Shown piece after piece: positions 44,799 through 57,507 of a stretch of DNA of 64,000 bases. Source of the DNA: Phialocephala subalpina (taxonomy: Eukaryota > Ascomycota > Leotiomycetes > Helotiales > Mollisiaceae); contig FJOG01000022.1 in assembly GCA_900073065.1 (NCBI GenBank), positions 1,174,089 through 1,238,088 of the forward strand, in the 5' to 3' direction. The notes beneath the pieces were generated by a model that was not told the origin of the DNA, did no database searches, and worked only from the letters and a program-made list of their open reading frames with translations. How positions within the stretch are numbered: position 1 is the first letter of the stretch; every line of letters begins with the position of its first letter. The position numbers and the translations under genes are program-made.

Positions 44799-44821
44799 GC
44801 ATACCTCCTTTATTGATCTGA

Positions 44822-46984
44822 TGAAGAGAATAAAAAAGTTGTTGGCTGGGATCGGGCTGCATAGAAATTCAGGACGAGACAGCGTTCATAATCCTTTTGG
44901 GAAATGATGGGTAGCCACAAGTATTCCACCTTGGCGAGAGATTCTTGTTTCTCAGAGAACGAAAGTACATCAAATCCTTCCAGTGTCATCTCCTGCCTTG
45001 ATCCAACCACCGCCCGAGATATTGCGCGTTCCCAAAATATATACCACAGCGCCCCGGCTACCAACAATTATCCATCTCGAGGTAGGGCACGCAAGAAGCT
45101 TACTTCTTGTGCACGGGGCAAGAATCGCAGCTGCAGGAGGCACCGCATGAGCCTTCTTAAAGATTAGTGGCTGTATCTAACCAAGAACATGGCCAATCTT
45201 CTTGATCCCACGGGGAAATCTTACAATCGGCTCCGCACATGTTAACTTGAATCTCGGCGATGGATGACATATTGGACGTAGATAATATTTTGGTCTGAAG
45301 TTCGAATTTTGATATTTAGGGATGTTTTTGAAGCGCGGACCTTTCGATGGAGATAGAAGAGGAGACACGAGCTTAAGAACAAAAAATCGACGTGGCACTC
45401 CAAGTGTCGTGCATTAGCGCCCCCATTCTTTGCTATTCTAAGACTCAAAATCTTGATCTCAAATATTGCTTATCAGATTCGATTGGCTCGTTTGTAAAGG
45501 GTGCTTTATTTTATTGCATTGCAATTGGTAGGTTGATTTGATATGGGCCGATTAACCGGGTCATGAGATACTAAGGAGCTTCGATACCAAAGGTGGGGGA
45601 GGGGTTAATTTTTCGATTTCAAGGTTCCAATTCTTGCAATTATACTTTGGAGGTAATTGCCTAATGTAATATAAAGTAGAAAAGGCTTTAGATTCCTATT
45701 TATTGAAAATCACGTAATTGGAATACAAAGGTTCGAATAAATAAAAAATTAAAATTTATTTCGAATTTCGAATTTAAAAATTAAAAATTCTATATTTAAT
45801 TAAACAGCTTTTTATATAAGCGTAATATTTCGATCAAATATTATTTTATACCTATTAAAAATTAATAATTCGAGTATTTATTTTTAATTAAATATTATAT
45901 AATTTTAATATTTAAACGAAAAAATAAATTTATAAATTTAATTTATAAATTATAAAAATAAAAATAAAGATTTAAAAAGAATATAATTAAAGTTTTTTAA
46001 ATATAAAAAAATTATATTTATACGATTATTAATTCTCGAGTTATTAAAAATATAAATTATTAAAATTAAATTTCGAAATATTTATATTTTTTAATTTAAT
46101 TTTTAAAATACGATTGAATTAAATCTAATTAAAAAGCCTATGGAAATATAATTATATTACTAAATAATAATGTAGAGACGAATAGCACTTATTAATGGTA
46201 GGGGCCCAAAGCTACATGATATGGGGGTAGCTATACTTGAATTACTTTCTTGTTTTCAACAAATCTGATTGGTAGACATCTCGACCTTGGCCTCAAAATC
46301 GCTGTTCAGCCACTTTCTCAGGCAGCAAAAAACGTACCCTGTCACTGCATATGCAGTAAAAGTTTCAGAACATGCCATTGAGCGCCGACTAACCCACAAA
46401 AGGTGTGGCAAAGGATGGCTTTTGGTGGCTGAGATCACGTTATGGCTTTGCGGGTTCCCGCAATGCAAGCGCATGGGGACGATTGGCTGACCTGAACCAA
46501 TGGATGCCTTGCGTTGCAACAAGGGGGACTAGCGCTTATCAGTCGAAGCATTCGGGGTCAATTCCATGCGGGGTAGCTCGGGTTTAATGTGTGCTTGATT
46601 TCACTTCCTTGCTTCGACAAGTTTGAATGGTCGAGAGAAACGTCGAGCAGGATCGGCAAAGGTCGGTGTCCCCGACTCTCATACGCCTGCCCCATGGTGA
46701 AGGCTGCACACTTGCCTCTTTTGGCATGTCACATAATCTTCTCGGCGTTTGGCTGGTGAGAGTCCTGTTGAGTGGGCAAGAGACAAGGGTAGCTCCCGAG
46801 GAGGGTGAGCTCGACCCCAGCTCTTCCCAGAAAACCCTCGCCGATCTGTTTCCGAGATAGATGAACGGATTTTGCATAAATCAGTTCCCCTCTCATTGGA
46901 AATGAAGAGAACTTAGCACCTATAATTCTGTCATCACCGAAAAGAACACCAAGTTGCGTGGAGTAGCGAAGCAAATCCGTCAAT
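44822..46984. other. Gene-free region with AT-rich RIP island
   Basis: 44822-45480 is ordinary sequence without a supported gene. 45650-46190 is very AT-rich (runs of A/T with scattered CG words such as TTTCGAA), typical of a RIPped repeat. 46250-46984 returns to normal composition and is probably the promoter of the sugar transporter. Confidence 0.55.
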
Positions 46985-49307
46985 ATGGCTGACAATAAAG
47001 TTAGCCCCGAGATTGACAGCGCGTAAGTATAACTTCGCAGGTCTGATGCATTGATGCCCCATCTGATGGCTCGTACAGTCCGACTACCCAACCCTTCAAG
47101 ATCGATCCCATCGCCGCCGCTGCCGATGCACCTCCTCAAAGGCGCAAAGGATCCGTCTTCGTCGGCAAGAGTCAAGAGAAGGATGCCTTTACAGCATTGA
47201 CACAAAATGTTACTGGAGAGTTCGTTATTCACATCCGCGATCTACTCTCATCCTGCTAATTCATATCAGAATCAAAAATCCCCTCATTGGTATTCCAAAG
47301 GACCAATTAATCGCAGACGTCGAGTCCTTCGCCGAGGAGTTTGAGCTCCAAGAAATCTTACCTTATCTTATCAAAGGTGCCTTGGTTGCGCAAAGTCCTG
47401 CGAATATTGATAGGATCTCGGAGCTTGACGATGAAGACCGCCGCGTCCTCCACGAGGAAGTCACGCACAAGTGGAAACATCCTAGAATTCTCTACTTTAC
47501 CATCATCTTGAACTCTATTGCTGCCGCTATTCAGGGATGGGATCAAACTGGTTAGTTCTGAGGCGTGACAAGTCTTCTGCATATGCTGATGTCAACCACA
47601 GGATCAAATGGAGCCAATCTTACATTCTCTCAAATCTTGGGAATTCCTGACACTGGGCCTTACTGCGACATTGCTGCAAATAATGACATCTGCAACAAAA
47701 ACTCTTGGATTGTTGGATTCATAAATTCATGCCCTTACATTGCGATTGCGGTATTGTAAGTTAAAGCCCCCTTCCACACAACTCAAACAGAGACTCACTG
47801 ACTTCTCTTTCTAGCGTTGCCTGGATCGCCGATCCCATCAACTCAGTCTTGGCACGTAGAGGGACCATATTTTTAGCAGCATGGTTCAGTTTGTTCGCTC
47901 CCATTGGGTCCGGGTTGGTCCAGCACTGGGGCCAACTCGTTGCAACTCGTATTCTCCTAGGAGTTGGAATGGGCCTCAAAGAAGTCACGGTTCCTGTTTA
48001 CTCTGCCGAAATAGCACCAAAGTCGATTCGTGGTGGTCTCGTTATGTCCTGGCAGGTCTGGACTGCTTTTGGCATCCTACTTGGCACGTGCGCCAACCTA
48101 GTCTTTGTCAACTCAGGCTCTATTGCTTGGCGACTCCAGTTTGGATCGGCTTTCATCCCAGCAGTGCCTCTTCTGCTTGGTATCTGGTTTTGTCCCGAGT
48201 CACCGCGTTGGCTCATGAAGAATAAGAAGCTTGGGAAGGCCTATAAATCACTCGTCAGACTGCGAAACTCCGAATTGCAGGCGGCTAGGGACTTGTACTT
48301 CATCCACGCCCAGATCGTATATGAAGATACTCTCCTGGAGAAATCGGGACTGGCAAAGACCAATAACATGTTCACTCGTTTCGTGGAGCTGTTTACGGTC
48401 CCGCGTCTTCGACGTGCTACACAGGCTTCAGGTGTTGTCATGATTGCCCAGCAGATGTGCGGAAGTGAGTCGCAGTTCCATTCTCCATATTGTATAGCGA
48501 GATGCTAATATCCATGCAGTCAACATTATGGCCTTCTACTCCTCGACTATCTTCTCAGATGCAGGTGCCGATCTCCTCCATTCTCTCCTTGGCTCCTTCG
48601 GGTTTGGTCTCATAAACTTTACGTTCGCTTTTCCAGCTATCTGGACCATTGACACTTTCGGTCGCCGCGGATTGCTTCTGTTCACCTTCCCGAACATGGC
48701 ATGGACTCTGCTCGTAGCAGGGATGTGCTATTTCATACCATCAAGCAGCAGAGCGCATCTTGGACTAGTGACCTTCTGGGTTTATATCTACTGTGCCTTC
48801 TACTCTCCAGGTGAAGGTCCTGTACCCTTCACCTACTCTGCAGAAGTGTTCCCTCTCAGCCATCGAGAAGTCGGGATGTCTTGGGCAGTAGCCACGAACA
48901 ATTTCTGGGCCACAGTCGTCTCTATTACCTTCCCCCGACAGCTGCGCGCATTTAGTGTCTCAGGGGCATTTGGTTTCTACTGTGGCATGAATATTATTGC
49001 CTTCTGCATGATCTTCTTGTTCTTGCCCGAGACCAAGCAACGGACTTTGGAAGAACTGGACTATGTCTTTGGCGTACCAACGAGAACTCATGCAAAGTAC
49101 CAGCTTTTTACTGTGCTGCCTTGGTGGTTCAAGAATATTCCCAACTTCCTTCGAAGGAGGAAGCCTACTCATTGCCCTGACTTGTACAAGTTTCAGGAAG
49201 ATACCTGGACCGAGAGTAATCGAGATGAACCGAAAGGCATTTCTTCCGGTGTTGAAACCAATGGCCATCATGAGTACGAGGAGAAGATCGGGCCGCAGGA
49301 TGTATAG
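46985..49307 (+). CDS. MFS sugar/inositol-type transporter with long N-terminal region
   Basis: There are six exons: 46985-47022, 47079-47219, 47270-47550, 47602-47755, 47815-48464 and 48520-49307, all GT-AG with consistent phases, 683 residues. About 150 cytosolic residues precede the first helix ([20 protein letters not shown]). Sugar-porter signatures are present: loop 2-3 [15 protein letters not shown] in place of Rx[48 protein letters not shown] and [15 protein letters not shown]. The long N-terminus with [20 protein letters not shown] marks a fungal subfamily often annotated as sugar or inositol transporter. It sits at the plasma membrane as a proton symporter by family inference; the substrate is unknown. 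It is intact between AT-rich blocks. Confidence 0.88.
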
Positions 49308-50906
49308 GATGGACTTACAGCAGAAGTAATTGAAAGTTTGCTATCAAGGTATTTGAATGGCCAAGCTTATTACTAATTGAATTATTTAAGGATTTCTTGG
49401 TCGTTTTGATTTGTTTGTCCTTTGATATTTATCAGAAAAATTTGGATATTTTATTATTATTTTATATAATTAATTAATTATTATATTTTAATATTATCGA
49501 TTAATTTTGATTTATTATAATATTTCTTTCAAATTACTAAAACTCTTTTTATAAATCTAATATAATACGTGATATAAAGCCTTTGAATAGCCTTGAATTA
49601 ATCTAATAAATAAATAGGATTATAATTAAAAATAAATATTTTCTTGAATATTTTTAATATATAATTTATTTTATAAATATATTCCTTAGAAAGTAATTTA
49701 TATACTATTGATTTTTAAGAAGTAAATATTATAATTCTTATTTTTTATTTAAATATTTAATATCTAATGATTATTTTAATCGATAAAAATAAAAATTTAT
49801 ATAATTCTTTATTTAAAATACTTATAAAAAATATTAGTTATAAATTAATATCTTGGATTCATTCAAGTGAAAAATATATTAATTCTATATAAGGGTTATT
49901 TATAATCGTATTATATTAATCCTTAGAATTCCTTTAAATTCTAATAATAATTATTAATTATATAATTCTTTTAATTTAATTTTGAAATATTTTTTTATTA
50001 TTTTATTTAATCGATAAATTTATTAAATTAAAATATATAAATATATTTTTTTCATTTTTATGAAGTAAAAAAAACGATTAAATAATAATTCTTTATTTTT
50101 TTATTATTATTTAAATATAAATAATAAGAATAATAAATACTTAAAATATAAATTAATATAAAAAAAATATTATTTATAAACTCGGAAATTAAATTACGTA
50201 CGAGTTTAATAAGAAAACAATTTCTTGGTTAATTATACTTAGTATATAGCTCTTTCTTTGCCTTCGTTTGCTCGAAGTCCATTATATTAAGTCTGCTTAC
50301 TATCTCACTCGAAATCGCCAAAGCTTATAATATCGCTATAAATTCGATTAAGAGATGGACATTTTTCACATCATAGGCATCTCTCGCTTCTCGAGCTAAT
50401 GTACACGGTGACAAGGCCCTTCTATACATTCACACTCGATCAGGGTGTTCGCCATCTGCGAAGTCAGGAACACTGGCCAAGTAAGTTGAGATTCCAAGAA
50501 CGTCCACGGAGCCAAGGCCCTCCACCTTTCTTATTTGAGAAGGAATCTAAACAGCAGGAGTCATCGGGCCGTATATTGCATGCACCCTTGCCATTAACTA
50601 TGGGGTCAGTATTACCCCGCGATCTGTGCAATATCTAAATCACTTGACACTCAAACAATGTTACTACCACCATCTCGGCATCTCAATTCTTCCGTCTCTG
50701 TAGCCTCTAAATTTCGATGTTTAGGCTCCACGTTACTGCCACTCGCCCATTATTTTCTGGAATGAAAATGGAGATTTTCCTGTGATGGATTCTCGAGGAG
50801 ATGAGCAGAGTTCTTTACCCATGTATGAGGCCTAGGTTCCCAACACGAAGAGTTTCTTGACCACTATCTCTGATCTAGGAGAGAAGAACGGTTTGATTTT
50901 CATAAA
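49308..50906. other. AT-rich RIP island, then unassigned sequence
   Basis: 49380-50330 is extremely AT-rich with many ATTATTATT and TTAATTA runs and no readable frame. No inverted ends were found. 50340-50906 is ordinary sequence without a supported gene; it is the upstream region of the GH5 relic. Confidence 0.55.
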
Positions 50907-52644
50907 CTGGTGATCGTGATTACGACGATCGTTGCGCTCACGGCTATCTCCCTTGCCCTCGTCAACGGACAACGGACGGAAGGAGAGCAATGTAAGTTCA
51001 TTTTACCCTTGAAAAGCCCACATTAATAAAACATTAATTCCAGCTACAGCTACATGTACTTCTACATTCACTCCCATCTCAGCTTCAGAAGCCTTCGCAG
51101 CTTTGGACCCAGGTTAGAATCTTGGCAACACGCTCGATGCCTACAACTGAAGGCTCTTGGAACAATGCTCCTGTTATAACATCGACATTTGAGGAGTTAT
51201 TGGCAGCTGGATTCAAAAGTATACGTATTCCAGTCACTTGGGCTTACCACTTTGTCTCCGACTCTCCTTCCTGGACTGTGAACTCCACCTGGATGGATAG
51301 AGTGGAAAAAGTAGTCGATGAGGTTTTGGATCTTGGATTCCTTGCTATTCTCAACGTTCACCACGACGCTCATCTGTGGGCCGATTATACAGCTTCAGGA
51401 GCGAATGTCAGTATGATTGAGGAAAATTTTGGAGCTTTGTAGTCGCAAATTGGTACTAGATTCGCTTGCAAGTCAGCTAAACTACTTTTTGAACCACTCA
51501 ACGAGCCACCCGGAGACACTCAAGCTTATGCCACGGAACTTAACAAGCTGCATGATATCTTTCTTACCTCTATCAATAATGCGGGTGGCTTCAATCCACA
51601 ACGAGTAGTTTCCCTCGTGGGGCTCGGGGAAGACCTAGTTATGACCAGTCAATACTTCGTCAGATCAAGTCTGTATCCAAATCAACCCTGGGGATTGCAA
51701 GTCCACTATTACGCACTATGTAGGCTCATTAGACCTGATCCGAGTATCAAATTTTCTAACGACACCAAGATAACTTCATATTCAGTGCCTGGGGCAAGAC
51801 CATCTGAGGATCAGATGAGGACAAAGCAGCACTGGATCTTGGATTCTAGCTCTTTCGCGGCAATTTTAGCACCATTCCCGCGTTCATCAGGGAATGGCAG
51901 GCGATTCCATCTCATACCGAGACTGCGGCTTGATGGAAGTACTATGACTACTTCATTCGGACTTTCAAGAAGTGCAGCTACTCATCCGTTATTTGGGACA
52001 ACGATGTTGATCAGCTTGATCGAACGATCGGCACTTGGGCTTACCCGGTGGCAATTGATATGCTTTTCAACGCGTTAGAGGGAACGAATAACACGCTCGC
52101 GGATTCCACGACTGATACAACTCTGAAGAGTCAATCCACTTCAGCCTACCTCTTCCATGAGGTGGGGACATCTGTGACAGATCAGAGCGTGACATACTTG
52201 ATGAACGGAAACACTCTTACTGGTATCAAGAATTATGCAGGTACCACGCTGACTTTAGAGAAGTATGCTGTCTCCTGGGGGACACTGACTCTGACTGCCA
52301 CCTATCTTGGGACGTTGTACAATTCTATCTCCTCCCCGGGTCTAAAAGAGACACTCACGCTTTCATTTAGCGAAGGAGCAGACCTCACGCTTCAGATCTT
52401 TTAATATGGTTTACCATCCTTTGCAACCACCACATATGCAGCCCAGAGTACCGACCAAGCTATTCCCATCACGTGGGAAAGGCTCAATCAAGTCGCTACA
52501 GTGACAGCTTTGAAGGCTGGTGGGAGGTACTTGGCGGATACTTGGACTGAGTACCTCCCTACCCTCCAGCAAGGAAGGTGGACTTATGGTAATTATGGGT
52601 GGGATGCTTTGAACTTCATCATCAATGCAGCCGTGTCGATTTGA
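50907..52644 (+). pseudogene. GH5-type glycosidase with C-terminal beta domain, inactivated
   Basis: A signal-peptide exon (TIVALTAISLALVNGQ, start codon not ATG) ends at a donor after 50991; exon 2 starts at 51044 with TATCTSTFTPISASEAFAAL. The GH5 start motif GWNLGNTLDA has Trp replaced by TAG (51115-51117). A frameshift follows, then GSWNNAPV, FKSIRIPVTWAYHF and LAILNVHHDAHLW. A second TAG (51440-51442) precedes KLLFEPLNEPPGD with the catalytic acid Glu. Further shifts occur near 51720-52040. The C-terminal part reads VSWGTLTLTATYLGTLYNSI and ITWERLNQVATVTALKAGG, an Ig-like or binding domain. Trp->TAG changes fit G->A. The ancestral enzyme would be a secreted beta-glucanase or mannanase. 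Confidence 0.8.
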
Positions 52645-52938
52645 TGAACGCTTGACCTCAAGGGGTTTGAGTTCATTGACCTTGAGGGGAGCAAGCGAAA
52701 AAACCTCCTCATGTTCCATTTCTAAGTTAGAGACAATCTTATATGAAGGTGGAGGTGCGTTTGCAGGGCATTGTTTGGAAGTTGTAGTGGGAGCGTCTAA
52801 GTGATATGTGATACAAACATCTACTTCCCCTCAGAGTGGAAGTACGCTACATCATTCAAAATATTGTTTCAAAGTCCTATCTCTCACCCCACATCCAGCT
52901 TTCCCCCATAGTATCCCTGCTCCCTCTTCCTATGACCT

Positions 52939-53378
52939 TAGCGAAGCCAAGCAACTGCTTTCTCCCAAACCCCTCGAATGTCTCCTGCTGTCACGTTGGA
53001 GCGAAGTGAGCAGAGGGATATATCAACATCCCCGGGCTTGGCCTTGTCGAGTATGATCTGATAAGAAGAGCGTCGGAACCTGTAGTGTAAGGAAATGTAT
53101 AGCGAGCTGGAATTCTGTGGATTGGAAGGATAGCGGACTTTTGAGCTATGCTAGATTAGTGTTTCTGTTCTGTCCATGATGCGTATGGTTCAAACTTACA
53201 TATAGCCAGAAATTGCTTGTAGCTCCGATAGCTGATGATGGTTCCCAGAACCGTAGCGATGATGCCCGGAATACTCAGGATAAGTGTGACAAGAGCGATC
53301 TGATCACTCGTGGAGAGACCTGTGGCTTGTTAGGAATCTAGCAATGGCATCAGTTTTTCCAGAAAACGACTTACTCAT
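52939..53378 (-). CDS. Candidate small single-pass membrane protein
   Basis: A coding exon at 53200-53319 reads LSTSDQIALVTLILSIPGII and ATVLGTIISYRSYKQFLAI, a transmembrane segment of a type common in small fungal proteins. A start can be made by a 4-nt first exon (53375-53378, ATGA) with a GT-AG intron. Downstream, a second exon ending at 52939 is open and protein-like (RRSSYQIILDKAKPGDVDIS, VTAGDIRGVWEKAVAWLR); joining needs a weak acceptor before 53134. A short form ending at 53146 (42 residues) is the other option. The family is not named. Divergent context with the Clr5-ankyrin gene is suggestive only. Confidence 0.4.
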
Positions 53379-54156
53379 CGTGCTTTCAAAATATTGTTCA
53401 ACATTTGAAACATTAAGATTGGAGCATGTCGACAGTCTATTTTGTAGACTTCGGCTGTTCCTCAATAATACATTTAATTGCTCTTATTCTCGTGTAACAA
53501 CTCCATGATCGACGCAAAAAGTACTATGCCCACATTCCAAACCAATTGCATCAGTTAATCCATCTCACCAATGAGCGACACATAAAAAAGTACAATCTCC
53601 GCTCAACCAGGGGGCTGAAGCCGGATGCCACCAGGTTCTAATCTAATGTCGTGTATCCCTATGAACCAATTACCCGGAAGAGTTAAGCTATTTCTAGGGC
53701 TGTGCCTGAGATCGTGATATGATAGGTAGGCTGACGGTTGAGATGCATAGGACTTTTTTTTCAGGCTGTGCCCCAGCCACACAGCCCAATCCACATCGCG
53801 TCGCCATTGGCTGACTGCAAAGATAGTACTTTTTTCCTCAGGTGACGTCAGCCTCCCCACGAGTTTATGACTGTGCGACGCGTGAGTTGGCTTTCTCGAA
53901 TCGCCAATGCGCCATCAAGCAAACGGACCCACAGTATATGAACACCGGGTTCAACGTACAAGACCTACCTACCATCTCTTCCTCCGGTGATCAAATACGA
54001 CATCCGTCAAGTCACAGCAAGATCTAGCGATTCCAAGACTTTCAGGTACATAGGCTTCATAGGCCTCTACGCTGTATTTTCACCTGCGAAACTTGTCTGA
54101 TTGTTCGCCGCGCTCTAAAACTGGCAATTTGTCCCAACGCCTGAATATTCTATCCC
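53379..54156. other. Intergenic; no supported gene
   Basis: 778 bp between the divergent small membrane-protein candidate and the second Clr5-ankyrin gene. No motif-bearing frame; presumably both promoters. Confidence 0.4.
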
Positions 54157-57100
54157 ATGGCGGCCTATACTCCAGGCATTTCTGATGACATCTCTACTTT
54201 TGTCATGCATGAAACAGATCGATTTCCCTCTCTCCAAGCGCCCTTTGAACCTCGTGTCTCGCACGTTGGCAGCAGCCTCATCACATCCGGCTTCACTCCT
54301 GCTCAGAACTGGTCTTCGTTTCCACCTTGCCATGCGTTTTCCCAGGCTACTAACCGCCTGCAAGTGCAAAGACTTTCTCCAACCCGACCCTCTCTCCCAA
54401 CTCAGACTCAAGTCCCACCTGTCCCAGCCGCCGCTCTCAACGCCTTCAACTCCAGCACTACGTACACCATAACATGCGAGAACGAAGCCGGGACGAGCAA
54501 CATCACCCAGAATAACCTGCAATCAAACTATCTTGCACGGTATCAACAGCAACCCTCTCGGTCGTTACTTCGAAAGCGTGCTCCAAAGGCCCAGACTATG
54601 TCTGCCAAGAGTTGGAGACCTTGCGAGGGCAGGTTGAAACAACTTTATGTCCACGATGGCAAATCTATTAAGGAATTGCGCGAAATTTTAAATAGGGAGT
54701 TTGGGTTCACGGCTACGTAAGTTATCCTCATTTCGTTCGAGAGATTGACATAGGTGACAGAAGGAAGGCAAGAGCATTCTTTCCTGATTGTTATGAATAA
54801 ATTCTACATTGCTAGACGTTTAGGCTAACTATGATATAGTGAGCGTCAATACAAAGCTCAGATAAAAAAAATGGACCTCGAGCGAAACGTGAAAGAGGAA
54901 GAACAGAAAGCAATTGTACGGAGCATCCTCCATCGAACATATGTAGAGGGAAAGAATAGCAGTCATGTCCGAGTCAGGGGGCATAAGATGGCCCTGGAGA
55001 AGATCTCTCGTTGGATGAAAGATGTTGTCACAGATCAGCCCTCCATGGACGCAGTGCCGATATCGCGTGAGTTGATGTTTGATACTCTTTACAGAAATTT
55101 GCCTATCTTGCTGATTATCATAGCATTACCAAGCTGTATAAGTGTCTACACCAATTCCCCTTGCGGTTCGCCGAAACTCTTATCAACCGCACTATCAGAA
55201 TATCAAGCACAAGGTCTTCTATCAATGAGCCCGAAAGATATGGAAATCACTATTATGCAGAGATTTCTAAAGTATGCTCGGCTTCCAAAGCACACCGTAG
55301 AATCGAAAGAAGCACGGGCTATATTCAATTATCTTCAACTCATACTGAGCTGCAGTCCTGAAATTAGAAGAGAAAGTCATGACGCATGGAATTCTAATGT
55401 GGCGGAAGATCTCGTAGGGATCCGCAATCTAATAAATATGACGCAAGAAATTGTGGTCAATGAGAACGGCGTTGGTAGGTCCCTTTTCGTGGACCCTTGA
55501 ATTCAATGCTAACTGAAACATAAGAAGCACGACAATCTTCATCCGCCATTCCAGAACAGAACCTGCAGAGCTATCCTCCAAGAGGTTTTCATAGGCATGC
55601 AGCTTGGATGACACCCTATGGAAGGGTAGAAACAGCATTCTGGACCATTTCTAGCCATTCCGGCGGCATATTTTTTCCTGAAGCTACTATCACCACCAGA
55701 CACAGAGGTTTTGCTGCTAGAGTGGCGCTTATCCCCGCAGATCCCACAGCGCATTCATTCCGTGTCGTATTTGACTTCACTTCTCACTTCAATATATCTG
55801 CGAATATATCATATCAGGCCATGATCCCCAATGATTCAGAAGTCTTCAAAATTGTCTCCTCCGGACAAATCAAAAGGCTCATTGAAGCTGTTGAACAAGG
55901 CACTGCATCTTTGACTGATCGAGACCAGGAAGGCCGGTCACTTCTCAATGTGAGTTGCCATATATCATCGTCTTTTAAAAACTAAATATGTACAGTATGC
56001 AGTGTTCAATATACAAGCAGAGATGTGCAAATTTCTGGTTGAAATGAAGGCAGACGTCAATGCAATTGAGCCTGAATTCGACCCAGAATTCATCGGGTAA
56101 GCCTTAACCTAACGTTTACACTTTCCCCCACCTCTTAATGTGATCCTTTCCTTCTTGCGGCATCCCCTAAACCTTTAAAAAAAACAGAATAAAGCTCTAT
56201 TCAACTTGTGATAATAGTTTAGTAATACATTCTAGCCCTGTGCATGGATTGTTTCCATACAATTACTGCGAAGTAGAAGAGACACAGCGCCTTAAAACAG
56301 CTGAGTGCTTGAAGATAATGCTAGAAGCCGGCGCAGACATTTCACTCGAGACCCACAGAGGATGTGGCCAATGGACGAACAGTTTTATGGATGCCGTTCA
56401 TGAGGGGTCATTTGTAAGTATAGTTTTCCGTAAAAAGCTCTAGCCTATTCTAATGATTATCAGGCAGCATTCAAGCATGCGTTAGACTTTGGAGAGCCAT
56501 TCATCAGTCCGAATGGTACTTACAAGTCCTGGCATAATATACAATGCACTCCATTAACATTCCTCGCCATTGCATGCGGGTATAACGTCAGCGACACGAT
56601 GGACGTCCTTGACAAAGCAATTCTTCTCCTCAAGCGAGGAGCTGACATCTCATGCCGTGATGGCAACGGAGACACAGTTCTTCACACACTTCTCAAAAGC
56701 GAACGTTGGCACGAAAGAGTATCAAAAACAGAACCATGCAAATTTTGTTTCGTGATTGAGCAACTGAGGCGCTCAATGAAAGAGCCACCAGAACTTCTCA
56801 AGGCTTTCATAAGTGCCGGCGCAGACGTGTACGCGACCAACAACGAAGGTCAAACACCGACTGCGTTAGCCTGGATCTACGGACGAGATGAGGAGTGGAC
56901 CGAAGCTCTCGACTTTTGCGGCTATGATTTGGAGCAGGTCTTCGCGCACGAAGATAGAGGTCTCCACCAGTGTTCGTGTGAACGTCAGATTTCGAAACTG
57001 TCCTTCCAAGAATTCTGTCAGAAACGAGAAGAGAATGTCGAACTCGAGGAGATTGACACTAGAGATGAGGGTGAGGATGAGGATGAGGATGAGGATGAGA

Positions 57101-57507
57101 GTGAGGGTGAGGATGAGGATGAGGACAATAGTGACGATGAGAGAAATGGTGAAGCAGAGGATAACGCGAGCGGCATTGCGAGAATGAGCATTATCAGTAG
57201 CGACATTCAACAATGTCATGAGCGAATAATGTTTCTTTCTAGGGAAGCGGAGCGTTTTGATGGAACTCCCAAGAGCCCTTGCGGAGTAGAACGTATTGAT
57301 TCTAGTATGAATCTCGGTCTTGAAGACACTGGCCATCATTGTAAAGATGATTTCGTGGGGCAGATTGATCATATGGTAGAACATGATCAAACTATACAAG
57401 GGTGCTTTGAAAGCATGGGTCTTGATTTTGAGAGCTCGATTGAGAAGGAAAAGAATTTCATGGGAGATTTCTTTGATTTTGATAGTTTCACGAATGTATT
57501 TCTATGA
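54157..57507 (+). CDS. Clr5-domain ankyrin protein with acidic region
   Basis: Exon 1 is 54157-54716 (start MAAYTPGISDD) and exon 2 starts at 54840; the GT-AG splice gives FTAT-ERQYKAQIKKM, completing a Clr5 domain (SWRPCEGRLKQLYVHDGKS to about residue 195). Later exons include 55100-55480, 55520-55950, about 56000-56095, 56235-56415 and 56464-57507, with ankyrin-type blocks (KFLVEMKADVNAIEP, CLKIMLEAGADISLE, AILLLKRGADISCRDGNGDT, LLKAFISAGADVYATNNEG). Exact internal junctions are uncertain. Residues near the end are strongly acidic (EDEDEDEDESEGEDEDED). There is no terminal membrane helix, unlike the paralogue at 4415. Function is unknown; Clr5-ankyrin proteins are a large fungal accessory family. 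Confidence 0.72.
57067..57126 (+). repeat. Acidic GAGGATG coding microsatellite
   Basis: A run of GAGGATGAGGATGAGGAT-type hexamers encodes alternating Glu-Asp in the ankyrin protein's C-terminal part. It is imperfect and in frame. Confidence 0.85.

Larger units (their letters stand above)
41715..44820 (+). pseudogene. Divergent Hsp70-family gene, interrupted and decayed
   Basis: Exon 1 is 41715-41841: an N-terminal hydrophobic anchor (ILTIIAFSSIIILAIIF) ending DYGN. The intron contains a whole transposon (41873-43252); without it the intron would be about 41 bp. Exon 2 from 43265 continues VIGIELGETARVGM, then HAVISVPAYFADAERQSTKD, LRIVNEPTAAGIAYDLD and GNIGSDYFEQAV, all Hsp70 ATPase-domain landmarks. 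TGA at 44026-44028 breaks the frame (FIEQ*FGMKVYQG). The substrate domain follows (NPLSLGIDAG, VTTVMDNQPSIRIQIVEGD), then a 250-bp tandem duplication shifts frame. The ATPase domain is shortened relative to BiP, and the C-terminal lid and HDEL are absent. It was probably an ER/membrane Hsp70 relative. Confidence 0.82.

Noticed and set aside
46256..46877. Overlapping frames of 60-97 codons before the sugar transporter
   Set aside because: No family signal, no splice support; position suits a promoter.
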